Source of the DNA: Coriobacteriaceae bacterium
GTDB lineage: Bacteria; Actinomycetota; Coriobacteriia; Coriobacteriales; Coriobacteriaceae
Assembly: GCA_030525945.1 (NCBI GenBank)
Contig: JAUNDT010000004.1
Span: 124,001-188,000, forward strand
DNA length: 64,000 bases
Direction: 5' to 3'
The translations under genes were made by a program, and so were the position numbers. The notes beneath the pieces are model-generated. The model worked only from the letters and a program-made list of their open reading frames with translations, made no database searches and was not told the origin of the DNA. Shown here in pieces: positions 24,167-32,411 of this stretch; position 1 is the first letter of the stretch, and the number at the start of each line of letters is the position of its first letter.

Positions 24167-25171
24167 CTACTCGTTGATGGCAGCGTTCACGGCAACGGCG
24201 CAGGCGACGGTGGCACCGACCATGGGGTTGTTGCCCATGCCGATGAGACCCATCATGTCGACGTGCGCAGGCACGGAGGAGGAACCGGCGAACTGGGCGT
24301 CGGAGTGCATACGGCCCATGGTGTCGGTCATGCCGTAGGAGGCAGGGCCGGCGCCCATGTTGTCCGGGTGCAGGGTACGGCCAGTGCCGCCACCGGAGGC
24401 CACGGAGAAGTACTTCTTGCCGGCCTCGAGGCGCTCCTTCTTGTAGGTGCCCGCGGTGGGGTGCTGGAAGCGCGTGGGGTTGGTGGAGTTACCGGTGATG
24501 GAGATGTCCACGTTCTCGTGCCACATGATGGCAACGCCCTCGCGCACGTCGTCGGCGCCGTAGCAGTTGACGGCGGCGCGGGGACCATCGGAGTAGGGGA
24601 TGGTCTCGACGATCTTGAGCTCGCCCGTGAAGTAGTCGAACTGGGTCTTCACGTAGGTGAAGCCGTTGATGCGGGCGATGATCTGAGCGGCGTCCTTGCC
24701 GAGGCCGTTCAGGATAACGCGCAGCGGCGTCTTGCGGGCCTTGTTGGCGTTGAGGGCCAGCTTGATGGCGCCCTCAGCGGCAGCGAAGGACTCGTGGCCG
24801 GCGAGGAACGCGAAGCACTCGGTGTCGTCGGACAGGAGCATGGCGCCCAGGTTGCCGTGGCCCAGACCGACCTTGCGGTCCTCGGCGACGGAGCCCGGAA
24901 CGGTGAAGGCCTGGATGCCCTCGCCGATGATGGCGGCAGCCTCAGAAGCGGTCTTAGCGCCCTTCTTGATGGCCAGCGCGCAGCCCAGGGTGTAGGCCCA
25001 CTCGGCGTTCTGGAACGCGATGGACTGGGTGTCGTGCACGATCTCGCGGGCGTTCACGCCCTTGTCGAGGCAGATCTGCTCGGCTTCCTCGAGGGAGGCG
25101 ATGCCGTTCTCAGCGAGGCAGGCGTTGATCTTCTCAACGCGGCGCTCGTAACCTTCGAAAGTGACAGCCAT
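24167..25171 (-). CDS. GGGtGRT family protein
   Basis: A 334-residue soluble protein; ATG at 25171 after AAAGGGAGGG. The family-defining SGGGTGRTLHPDN is near residue 262, followed by a glycine/methionine-rich end (MMGLIGMGNNPMVGATVACA). The family is found in anaerobic bacteria, archaea and some eukaryotes and has no firmly established reaction. It is 18 bases downstream of a NifU/IscU-like scaffold gene on the same strand, the usual pairing as I recall, which ties it to iron-sulfur chemistry (inference). Both genes diverge from the suf operon. Confidence 0.88.
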   Translation of the reverse strand: MAVTFEGYERRVEKINACLAENGIASLEEAEQICLDKGVNAREIVHDTQSIAFQNAEWAYTLGCALAIKKGAKTASEAAAIIGEGIQAFTVPGSVAEDRKVGLGHGNLGAMLLSDDTECFAFLAGHESFAAAEGAIKLALNANKARKTPLRVILNGLGKDAAQIIARINGFTYVKTQFDYFTGELKIVETIPYSDGPRAAVNCYGADDVREGVAIMWHENVDISITGNSTNPTRFQHPTAGTYKKERLEAGKKYFSVASGGGTGRTLHPDNMGAGPASYGMTDTMGRMHSDAQFAGSSSVPAHVDMMGLIGMGNNPMVGATVACAVAVNAAINE

Positions 25172-25189
25172 TCTATTCCCTCCCTTTCT

Positions 25190-25924
25190 TTACTCGTGAA
25201 CCGGGAAGACGTTGGCGACCGTGTGGGTCTCCTCGTCCGTGCGCGGGTCGATGTACTTGGCGGCGTTCTCCCACTGGCCGTAGTGACCCATGGCGCCGGC
25301 GATGGCCTCCTCGGGGGTCTTGCCGGCCTTGAGGGCGTCGGTGAACTTGCCGAGGTTCATGAACTCGAACGCGATGATCTCGTTGTTCTCGTTCAGAGCC
25401 ATGCGGGTCACGTAGCCCTGGGCGAGCTCGAGGTAACGAGCGCCCTTGGCCTTGGTGCCGAACATGGTGCCGACCTGGGAGCGAAGGCCCTTGCCGAGGT
25501 CGTCGAGGGAGGCGCCCACGGGCAGGCCGCCCTCGGAGAACGCGGTCTGGCTGCGGCCGTAAACGATCTGCAGGAAGATCTCGCGCATGGCGACATTGAT
25601 GGCGTCGCAGACGAGGTCGGTGTTCAGGGCCTCGAGGATGGTCTTGCCGGGGAGGATCTCGGAAGCCATGGCGGCGGAGTGGGTCATGCCCGAGCAGCCG
25701 ATGGTCTCGACGAGGGCCTCCTCGATGATACCCTCCTTGACGTTAAGCGTGAGCTTGCAGGCGCCCTGCTGGGGGGCGCACCAGCCCACACCGTGCGTAA
25801 GGCCGGAGATGTCCTTGATCTCCTTGGCCTGGACCCACTTGCCCTCCTCGGGGATGGGCGCCGGGCCGTGGTATGCGCCCTTGGCAACCGGGCACATGTT
25901 CTCCACTTCCTGTGAGTACTGCAT
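25190..25924 (-). CDS. Iron-sulfur cluster scaffold-like protein, GGGtGRT partner
   Basis: A 244-residue protein; the ATG at 25924 follows GAGAGGAGAGG and is preferred over in-frame codons upstream. Cysteines lie in ENMCPVAKG, VGWCAPQQGACKL, TIGCSGMTHSAAMASEIL and DLVCDAIN. The IGCSGMTHSAAMASEILPG segment resembles the NifU/IscU motif around the second cluster cysteine. The C-terminal half (LAQGYVTRMALNENNEIIAFEF) is specific to this longer family. It likely binds or passes an Fe-S cluster with the GGGtGRT protein. Its regulatory region is shared with sufC. Confidence 0.82.
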   Translation of the reverse strand: MQYSQEVENMCPVAKGAYHGPAPIPEEGKWVQAKEIKDISGLTHGVGWCAPQQGACKLTLNVKEGIIEEALVETIGCSGMTHSAAMASEILPGKTILEALNTDLVCDAINVAMREIFLQIVYGRSQTAFSEGGLPVGASLDDLGKGLRSQVGTMFGTKAKGARYLELAQGYVTRMALNENNEIIAFEFMNLGKFTDALKAGKTPEEAIAGAMGHYGQWENAAKYIDPRTDEETHTVANVFPVHE

Positions 25925-26199
25925 GCCTCTCCTCTCTTTCGTAGTTGGTGCCGGCGGCCGCATCGAGTGATGCCGCTACCGGGCAAACCTGACATGCAGG
26001 TCTATTCTAGCGCGATTTGCTCAATGCGCAGGGGAGGTCTGTGTAGTTTTCGCAATTGGAACGCTTCAATTCATAAATTAGATGAGTGGCTTTGGGTGCA
26101 AAGTGGGGTGGGAGAGGGTACAATTCTAAATCTGAGTGAATTTCTAGAGATTAGGCTCGAGCGTGCGTGTTGCCTTCGAGCCGTTCGAAAGGATTACAT
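25925..26199. promoter_or_regulatory. Divergent control region between scaffold gene and suf operon
   Basis: This 275-base gap must hold promoters for both directions. On the plus strand TACAAT (26119-26124) is a good -10; the -35 is unclear. Fifteen bases on, AATTTCTAGAGATT (26139-26152) is a near-perfect 14-base palindrome, a plausible operator, perhaps for the Rrf2 protein at 31818 (inference). The rest shows no other structure. Confidence 0.45.
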
Positions 26200-27090
26200 A
26201 TGTCTGCACCATTGCTCAGCATCGCCGGGCTCACCGCCTCGGTGGATGAGAAGACCATCCTGCACGGTATCGACCTCGACGTCGCCGCGGGCGAGACCCA
26301 TGTCCTCATGGGCCCCAACGGCGCCGGCAAGTCCACCATGGGCCACGTTATCATGGGCGACCCGGTCTACACGGTAAACGAGGGCTCAATCACCTTCGAC
26401 GGCCAGGACATTACCGAGATGTCCACCGACAAGCGCTCGCGTGCCGGCCTGTTCCTCTCCTTCCAAGCCCCGGTCGAGATCCCCGGCGTACCGCTGTCCA
26501 GCTTCCTGCGCGCGAGCGTCGCCGGTCGTCCCGGCCTGGAGATGAAGGGCAAGGAGTTCCGCCGCCGCGTGAAGGAGCTCGCCGCGGAACTCGACATGGA
26601 CACCGCCTACCTCAATCGCGAGCTGGGCGTGGGCTTCTCCGGCGGCGAGAAGAAGAAGGTCGAGATGCTGCAGCTGCTGCTCCTGCAGCCCAAGCTCGCC
26701 ATCCTCGACGAGACCGATTCGGGCCTTGACGTTGACGCGCTGGGAGTGGTTTCCCGCGGCATGGACGCCTACCGCAAGGCGACGGACGGCTCGCTTGTCA
26801 TCATCACCCACAACACGCGCATCTTGGAGCACCTCAAGGTCGACCGCGTGCACGTCATGGTGAATGGCCACATCGTGCGCGAGGACGACGCCTCGCTCAT
26901 TCCGTGGATCGATGCGAACGGCTTTGATTCCTTCGAGCGCGAGGCGGCCGAGCAGCTTTCCGAGCAATCCGCTGATGCACCTGCCGGGTCCGCGCGCATC
27001 CCCGCCAACCTCGGTGCCGGTATGTCGCAGTCCCTGCGCTCCGTCCTGGATTCGGACGGACCGGTCTGCGATGCAAACGGCGCTCAGTAG
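26200..27090 (+). CDS. sufC: SufC Fe-S assembly ATPase
   Basis: A 296-residue ABC-type ATPase of the SufBCD scaffold complex. ATG 26200 follows GAAAGGATT. Walker A GPNGAGKST (~40), signature GVGFSGGEKKKVEML (~150), Walker B LAILDETDSGLDVDAL (~173) and switch His in ITHN are typical of SufC. The protein extends ~45 residues beyond the usual ~250 with an alanine/serine-rich tail (SADAPAGSARIPANLGAG) of unknown use. It heads the order sufC-B-D-S-U-rrf2. Confidence 0.95.
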   Translation: MSAPLLSIAGLTASVDEKTILHGIDLDVAAGETHVLMGPNGAGKSTMGHVIMGDPVYTVNEGSITFDGQDITEMSTDKRSRAGLFLSFQAPVEIPGVPLSSFLRASVAGRPGLEMKGKEFRRRVKELAAELDMDTAYLNRELGVGFSGGEKKKVEMLQLLLLQPKLAILDETDSGLDVDALGVVSRGMDAYRKATDGSLVIITHNTRILEHLKVDRVHVMVNGHIVREDDASLIPWIDANGFDSFEREAAEQLSEQSADAPAGSARIPANLGAGMSQSLRSVLDSDGPVCDANGAQ

Positions 27091-27100
27091 GGGGCAAATG

Positions 27101-28513
27101 ATGGCAAAGAACCGCACCGAGGTTGCGGATATCGACCGCAGCCTCTACGACTTCTCCTACGGTGAGGAGGGCTTCGAGCGCCTGGACGCCGGCCTCACGC
27201 CCGACATCGTGCGCGAGATTTCCGAGCGCAAGAACGAGCCCGCCTGGATGCTCGAGCGCCGTTTGAAGTCGCTCGAGATCTACCATAGGACCCCCAACCC
27301 CACGTGGGGGCCGGGCATCGACGGCCTCGATATGGACCATATCGTCACCTACGTCAAGCCCAACACGGATCAGAAGAACGACTGGGAGTCCGTGCCCGAC
27401 GACATCAAGAACACCTTTGAGCGCTTGGGTATCCCCGAGGCCGAGCGGAGTTATCTCGCCGGCGTGGGCGCTCAGTACGACTCCGAGCTCGTGTACCACA
27501 ACATGCAGGACACTGCCGCCAAGATGGGCATCGTCTACTCCGGTATCGAGGAGGCCCTGCAGGTTCCCGAGTGGGAGGCGATGATCCGCGACAAGTTCAT
27601 GACGCTCATCCCGCCCACCGACCACAAGTTCGCGGCCCTGCATGGCGCCGTGTGGAGCGGCGGCTCCTTCGTCTACGTGCCGAAGGGCGTCAAGCTCGAC
27701 TTCCCGCTGCAGAGCTACTTCCGCCTGAACGCCGCGGGCGCCGGGCAGTTCGAGCATACCCTCATCATCGTTGAGGATGATGCCGACCTGCACTTCATCG
27801 AGGGCTGCTCCGCTCCTAAGTACAACGTGGCGAACCTACACGCCGGCGCGGTGGAGCTCTTTGTGGGTAAGCGCGCGCATCTGCGCTATTCGACCATCGA
27901 GAACTGGTCGAAGAACATGTACAACCTGAACACCAAGCGCGCTCGCTGTGAGGAGGAGGGTGAGATCGAGTGGATCTCCGGCTCCTTCGGCAGCCATGTG
28001 GGATATCTGTATCCCATGAGCGTGCTCTCGGGCCGCAAGAGCCGTTCGAGCTTCACCGGCATCACGTTCGCCGGCGCGGGGCAGAACCTCGATACCGGCT
28101 GCAAGGTGGTGCTCGGCGCGCCGGACACCACGGCGAGCATCGAGACCAAGTCCATCTCCAAGGGAGGCGGCATTTCGACCTTCCGCAGCTCCATCGTGGC
28201 AACGCCCGCGGCCGAGGGCTCGGCGGCGTCGGTCTCCTGCCAGTCGCTCATGCTCGACGACATCTCGCGCTCCGACACGATTCCCGCCATGGATATCCGT
28301 GCCAAGAACGTTGACATTGGCCACGAAGCCACTATCGGCCGCATCGGCGACGACAAGATCTTCTATCTCATGAGCCGCGGCATCTCCGAGGAGGAGGCCC
28401 GCACCATGATCGTGAACGGCTTTGCGAACCCGGTTTCCAAGGAGCTGCCGCTCGAGTACGCCATCGAGATGAACAACCTCATCAAGCTGGAGATGGAAGG
28501 GGCCATAGGATGA
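27101..28513 (+). CDS. sufB: SufB Fe-S scaffold protein
   Basis: A 470-residue SufB, normal length. ATG 27101 gives the better spacing from GGGGG; ATG 27098 is adjacent. Hallmarks are the region around residues 215-240 (FRLNAAGAGQFEHTLIIVED), ETKSISKGGGISTFRSS, the conserved cysteine in SCQSLMLDD, and GHEATIGRIGDDKIFYLMSRG near the end. SufB with SufC and SufD builds 4Fe-4S clusters on sulfur delivered by SufS/SufU. It starts ten bases after sufC. An unusual 145-base gap with a hairpin repeat separates it from sufD. Confidence 0.96.
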   Translation: MAKNRTEVADIDRSLYDFSYGEEGFERLDAGLTPDIVREISERKNEPAWMLERRLKSLEIYHRTPNPTWGPGIDGLDMDHIVTYVKPNTDQKNDWESVPDDIKNTFERLGIPEAERSYLAGVGAQYDSELVYHNMQDTAAKMGIVYSGIEEALQVPEWEAMIRDKFMTLIPPTDHKFAALHGAVWSGGSFVYVPKGVKLDFPLQSYFRLNAAGAGQFEHTLIIVEDDADLHFIEGCSAPKYNVANLHAGAVELFVGKRAHLRYSTIENWSKNMYNLNTKRARCEEEGEIEWISGSFGSHVGYLYPMSVLSGRKSRSSFTGITFAGAGQNLDTGCKVVLGAPDTTASIETKSISKGGGISTFRSSIVATPAAEGSAASVSCQSLMLDDISRSDTIPAMDIRAKNVDIGHEATIGRIGDDKIFYLMSRGISEEEARTMIVNGFANPVSKELPLEYAIEMNNLIKLEMEGAIG

Positions 28514-28529
28514 CGAACCTGTCGCACTC

Positions 28530-28617
28530 CTGCAGCGCCTCACCTTGGCGCCCAATCGTCGGTCATTGCACATTAGGCGTATTCCCTCCTCTTTCGTGCC
28601 AATCTGAGGCACTGCAG
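28530..28617. repeat. Structured hairpin repeat, copy A (inside suf operon)
   Basis: Arms CTGCAGCGCCTCACCTTGGC (28530-28549) and GCCAATCTGAGGCACTGCAG (28598-28617) pair with a 1x1 mismatch and a CC/TC internal loop. The 48-base loop shares CAATCGTCGG, AGGCGT and CCCTC-TCTTTC with copy B at 36877-36962. No reading frame is supported here. Confidence 0.75.
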
Positions 28618-28658
28618 AAGCGCGTACGCCGTGCTAGAGATTTTGGAATGAGGTCTAC

Positions 28659-29924
28659 ATGGACTCTCTAACAATACGAAACGCTTCCGCCATGCCTGCT
28701 CCTACCTGGAGCTGGCTCAAGATGAACAGCGTGGATATCGAGGTCCCCGAGGGTCTGGAGCGCACCTGCCGCGTCGAGATCGAGGCCTCCGAAGCTCTGA
28801 CCGACAACATGAAGAGCTTTGAAGGCGCCCTCGCCGAATTGCAGGGCCGTCAGAATGAGGCGCGTGCGGCTGATAGCGCGGCGACGGACGATCGCGCGGT
28901 TGCTCGTGCGGCACGGGGCGCCGATCAGGGAGCCGCGGACCTTGATACGCCCGCGCTGTCCGCCTATGAGCGCTCGGCGGTGTTATCCGAGCTCGCAGGC
29001 GATGTGGCTCGTGACTTCGAGACGGGTGTGGGGACGAACGCTCGCTCCTACCTGAACTTCCTTGCAGGCGGTACCGTGGTGCTTGCCGCCAAGGAGGGCG
29101 CCGTCGAGGAGGCCGCGATTCGCGTGACGGCGAACGCTGGCGAGACTTCCGGCGCGAGTATCGACGTGGTATGCGCCCCCGATTCCGAGCTCAAGCTCAC
29201 CCTTTCTCTCGATTCGGATGCCGCTGACCCGGCGTTTGTGGGGTCGACCCTGCGGATCTTCGCCGGTGCCCGCGCTCGCGTTGACATCGTGGTGTATGTG
29301 ACGGGCTCTGATGCTGTTACGGCGGTTGAGGATTCCGGCTTCGTGCTGGACGAGGGCGCGCGCGTATCCGTGCGCCACGTCGTGCTCGGCGGCAAGTTCA
29401 CCGCAACGGGCCTTGCCGCCGACCTGCGCGGCGACCATGCGCGCATCGACGTCGATACCAGCTATCTCGCCGGTGGCACTGAGCAGCGCGACTTCAATTA
29501 CGTCATTCGCCATCGCGGGCGCAAGACCGTGTCCAACATGGATGCCAACGGCGTGCTCACGGGCACCTCAAAGAAGTGCCTTCGCGGGACCATCGATCTC
29601 ATTCACGGTGCCAAGGGCGCGGAGGGCAACGAGCGCGAGACGGTGCTTCTGGCCAGCAAGGGCGTGGATAACAAGACCATCCCCTCGATTCTGTGCGACG
29701 AGGACGACGTCGCCGGCAACCACGGCGCCACCATCGGCCACGTGCGTCCTGAGCAGCTGTTCTACGCCGCCTGCCGCGGTTTGTCTCAGGAGCAGACCGA
29801 GGCGCTGTTCCTTTCGGCCAAGCTCGAGGAGGCGGTGCTCACGGCGCCGACCGATGAGATTCGGACGAATGTCGTCCGCTTGGGAAACCAGATTGTTCCT
29901 AATTTTGAGGAGGAGATCGCATGA
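28659..29924 (+). CDS. sufD: SufD Fe-S assembly protein
   Basis: A 421-residue SufD partner of SufB. ATG 28659 follows GGAATGAGG. The conserved C-terminal half is clear: DFNYVIRHRGRKTVSNM, KGVDNKTIPSILCDEDDVAGNHGATIG and EQLFYACRGLS-like YAACRGLSQEQTEALF. The N-terminal half is divergent, with a low-complexity Ala/Asp/Arg insert at residues ~65-105. SufD aids iron entry and SufB-sulfur handling. Its stop overlaps sufS (ATGA). Confidence 0.93.
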   Translation: MDSLTIRNASAMPAPTWSWLKMNSVDIEVPEGLERTCRVEIEASEALTDNMKSFEGALAELQGRQNEARAADSAATDDRAVARAARGADQGAADLDTPALSAYERSAVLSELAGDVARDFETGVGTNARSYLNFLAGGTVVLAAKEGAVEEAAIRVTANAGETSGASIDVVCAPDSELKLTLSLDSDAADPAFVGSTLRIFAGARARVDIVVYVTGSDAVTAVEDSGFVLDEGARVSVRHVVLGGKFTATGLAADLRGDHARIDVDTSYLAGGTEQRDFNYVIRHRGRKTVSNMDANGVLTGTSKKCLRGTIDLIHGAKGAEGNERETVLLASKGVDNKTIPSILCDEDDVAGNHGATIGHVRPEQLFYAACRGLSQEQTEALFLSAKLEEAVLTAPTDEIRTNVVRLGNQIVPNFEEEIA

Positions 29925-31273
29925 TCGATACCGAGAACGTGACATGCGACACCTGCACCGCTCCTTCGGAGTTCGTGTTCGACGCATCGGATGAGCAGAG
30001 CCGCGGCTGGCCGCGTTTGGACATTGGGCTGAATCCGTTTAAGGGCGACTTCCCGCTCCTGTCTTCCCGCGATGCCCTCGCCTTTCTCGACAGCGGTGCC
30101 ACGGCGCAGCGCCCCGCCTGCGTTCTTGAGGCGCAGAAGCGATTCTACGAAACGATGAACGCCAATCCGCTTCGCGGCCTGTACTCTCTGTCGGTGGAGG
30201 CGACTGAAGCCATTGCGAAGGTCCGCGCCCAGATTGCCGAGCTGCTCGGCGCGGTGGACGATCGCGGCCGCGCGCGCTCCAACGAGATCGTGTTCTGCCG
30301 CAATACGAGCGAAGCGCTCAACCTCGTGGCAAAGGGCTTTGCTCCTCATGTCCTTTCTGAAGGCGATGAGGTGGCTATCACCGTTATGGAGCACCACTCC
30401 AACTTGATTCCATGGCAGCAGGCGTGCCGCGCCGCCGGGGCCAAGCTCGTGTACCTGTATCCCACGCGCACCGGCCGCATCACCGACGAGGAAATCGCCG
30501 CCAAGATCGGTCCTAAGACCAAGATCGTGGCCGCGGCACATATATCCAACGTGCTGGGCGTGGAGAACCCCATCGCAAAGCTCGCCGCTGCCGCTCACGC
30601 GCAGGGGGCCTATATGGTGGTTGACGCCGCGCAGTCCGTGCCGCACATGGCGGTGAACGTTGAGGAACTAGGCGCCGACTTCCTCGCGTTCTCCGCGCAC
30701 AAGGCGCTCGGGCCCATGGGCGTGGGCGTGCTGTGGGGCCGCTCGGAGCTGCTTAACCGTACCGATCCCGTGCTCACCGGCGGCGAGATGATCGACGCCG
30801 TAACCGAGCAGGATGCCACGTGGGCACCTGTGCCGGAGAAGTTCGAAGCCGGTACACAGGATGCCGCCGGCATCTACGCTACCGGTGTGGCGCTCGACTA
30901 CCTGGTGAATAAGGTTGGTTACCAGACCATTCAGGCCCGCGAGGCCGCGCTTGTGCACTACGCCATGGCGCGCATGGTCGAGATTCCCTTTGTAGATATC
31001 ATCGGGTCGATCTACTGGGACCAGCATCACGGAGCCGTGAGCTTTAACGTGCGCGGCATTCACCCGCACGACGTGGCGAGCATCATGGACATGGACGGCG
31101 TGTGCATCCGCGCGGGTCATCATTGCGCCCAGCCGCTGCTCACGTGGCTTGGCGTGGAGAACCTCGCATGCTGTCGCATGAGCGTTGCGTTCTACAACGA
31201 CCAACACGACATCGATCAGTTTATCGAGGCGCTCTACAAGGTGTGGTACACCTTCCACCCTGTTGGCGAATAA
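29921..31273 (+). CDS. sufS: SufS cysteine desulfurase
   Basis: A 450-residue PLP enzyme that takes sulfur from cysteine. ATG 29921 overlaps the sufD stop after GAGGAGGAG. Motifs include FCRNTSEALNLVAKG, the PLP lysine in SAHKALGPMGVG, and the catalytic cysteine in RAGHHCAQPLL (~residue 400). It carries about 45 extra N-terminal residues, including CDTC at positions ~10-13, before the usual start of group II desulfurases. It probably works with SufU downstream. A palindromic repeat begins within its stop codon. Confidence 0.95.
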   Translation: MIDTENVTCDTCTAPSEFVFDASDEQSRGWPRLDIGLNPFKGDFPLLSSRDALAFLDSGATAQRPACVLEAQKRFYETMNANPLRGLYSLSVEATEAIAKVRAQIAELLGAVDDRGRARSNEIVFCRNTSEALNLVAKGFAPHVLSEGDEVAITVMEHHSNLIPWQQACRAAGAKLVYLYPTRTGRITDEEIAAKIGPKTKIVAAAHISNVLGVENPIAKLAAAAHAQGAYMVVDAAQSVPHMAVNVEELGADFLAFSAHKALGPMGVGVLWGRSELLNRTDPVLTGGEMIDAVTEQDATWAPVPEKFEAGTQDAAGIYATGVALDYLVNKVGYQTIQAREAALVHYAMARMVEIPFVDIIGSIYWDQHHGAVSFNVRGIHPHDVASIMDMDGVCIRAGHHCAQPLLTWLGVENLACCRMSVAFYNDQHDIDQFIEALYKVWYTFHPVGE

Positions 31274-31308
31274 TGCGTCATTTAGGGTCAGACCCTAAAT
31301 GACGCATT
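31272..31308. repeat. TTTAGGGTCAGACCCTAAA palindrome, copy 1
   Basis: Perfect 18-bp arms AATGCGTCATTTAGGGTC / GACCCTAAATGACGCATT around one central A. It starts inside the sufS stop codon and lies before sufU. Other copies are at 31758, 53401 and 54753. Confidence 0.92.
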
Positions 31309-31323
31309 TGAGAGAGGAAGATC

Positions 31324-31746
31324 ATGGGCAACCTGTATAGCTCTGCGAGCTTTATGGAGCACAGCTCGCATCCTGATTACAAGTACGAGATGGACGCTCC
31401 CACGCACAGCCATGACGGCGTGAACCCCAGCTGTGGCGACGAGCTCACCCTTACGTTGCGTATCGATAACGGCGTGGTTGAAGAGGCGGCGTTCACAGGC
31501 CACGGGTGCGCAATCTCGCAGGCAAGTGCCGATATCATGGCCGAGCTCATCACCGGCGAGACGATCGAGGAGGCCCGTCGACTGAGCGGGCTGTTCCTGG
31601 CTATGATCCGCGGCGAGGAGCTTTCCGAGGATGTTTTCGAGGACCTCGACGAAGCCGCGCAGCTCAAAGACATCTCCCATATGCCCGCACGCGTGAAGTG
31701 CGCTGAGCTTGCCTGGCGCACGCTGGAGAAGATTCTGTCGGAGTAA
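31324..31746 (+). CDS. sufU: SufU-type zinc-dependent sulfurtransferase / scaffold
   Basis: A 140-residue SufU, ATG 31324 after GAGAGGAAGATC. The three conserved cysteines are present in NPSCGDELTL (~39, with Asp41), GHGCAISQASADIM (~62) and ARVKCAELAW (~123). The insertion between the second and third cysteines typical of SufU rather than IscU is present. SufU accepts persulfide from SufS through its zinc site and hands it to SufB. It lies between two copies of the same palindrome. Confidence 0.95.
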   Translation: MGNLYSSASFMEHSSHPDYKYEMDAPTHSHDGVNPSCGDELTLTLRIDNGVVEEAAFTGHGCAISQASADIMAELITGETIEEARRLSGLFLAMIRGEELSEDVFEDLDEAAQLKDISHMPARVKCAELAWRTLEKILSE

Positions 31747-31757
31747 CCGCGCGCCAT

Positions 31758-31794
31758 AATGCGTCATTTGGAGTCAGACCCTAAATGACGCATT
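31758..31794. repeat. TTTAGGGTCAGACCCTAAA palindrome, copy 2
   Basis: Same 37-base unit with two changes in the left arm (TTTGGAGTC), so the stem has two mismatches. It is between sufU and the Rrf2 gene and is followed by TTTT. Confidence 0.9.
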
Positions 31795-31817
31795 TTGCAG
31801 GTAGAGGGGAGGGCTGG

Positions 31818-32294
31818 ATGCTCATCACGTCGAAGGGGCGCTACGCCCTCCGGCTCATGATTTACATCGCCGCGTTCGGCGGCAATGGGGATGCCGAGTG
31901 CGCGGTCACGGCGGATGGTTCGCCCGCCACTAAGATTTCCCTGCGCGAGGTTGCCGAGCGTGAACGCATTTCGCTCAAGTATCTCGAGCAGCTCGTGCGC
32001 CCGCTTATGGCGGCGGGTCTGCTCAAGAGCGTGCGCGGCAAGGGTGGCGGCTACGTGTTGGCGCGTCCGTCATCGGAAATCCTCGCCGGTGACATCTTGC
32101 GCGCCGCGGAGGGGGAGAAGTCAGCGGTCGCCTGCGACGGTCTCGACGGCGCCTGCGGCCGCAGCGACCTGTGTTCCACCGTTAAGTTCTGGACGGGCCT
32201 TGAGCGGGCGATCGATGACTACGTCGACAGTGTGACCTTGGCCGAGCTCGCCACAATACCCGACTTCAGCCTCAGCATTCACCCGAACGCGTGA
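31818..32294 (+). CDS. Rrf2-family Fe-S regulator (IscR/SufR-like)
   Basis: A 158-residue regulator. ATG 31818 follows GAGGGGAGGG. The winged-helix DNA-binding part starts MLITSKGRYALRLMIYIA and includes SLREVAERERISLKYLEQL and the wing KGKGGGYVLARP-like GKGGGYVLARPSS. Cluster-binding cysteines appear as C-x6-C-x5-C in ACDGLDGACGRSDLC, close to the IscR spacing. It probably senses Fe-S status and represses the suf operon that it ends. An insert at residues ~22-35 lengthens the first helix region. Confidence 0.9.
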   Translation: MLITSKGRYALRLMIYIAAFGGNGDAECAVTADGSPATKISLREVAERERISLKYLEQLVRPLMAAGLLKSVRGKGGGYVLARPSSEILAGDILRAAEGEKSAVACDGLDGACGRSDLCSTVKFWTGLERAIDDYVDSVTLAELATIPDFSLSIHPNA

Positions 32295-32324
32295 ATTTGG
32301 GTTGAAATCCCTTCAATTCACGCG
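32288..32324. repeat. Inverted repeat at the end of the Rrf2 gene
   Basis: CGCGTGAATT (32288-32297) pairs perfectly with AATTCACGCG (32315-32324) over 17 bases, beginning just before the stop codon. No T-run follows. Its arms resemble those of the repeat after holA (19310). Confidence 0.6.
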
Positions 32325-32411
32325 AACGAGTGAACCTACAAAGAGGTCAATCGAATTGCCGCACTCGCGGTTCATGTCTGCAAGCGCGGTGACACCGCAA
32401 GTCGGTGATCA

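Noticed and set aside
24164..25915. Plus-strand open frame of ~580 codons opposite the GGGtGRT and scaffold genes
   Set aside because: The minus-strand frames carry clear family motifs and ribosome sites; the plus-strand product is repetitive Gly/Val/Leu/Glu without a domain.
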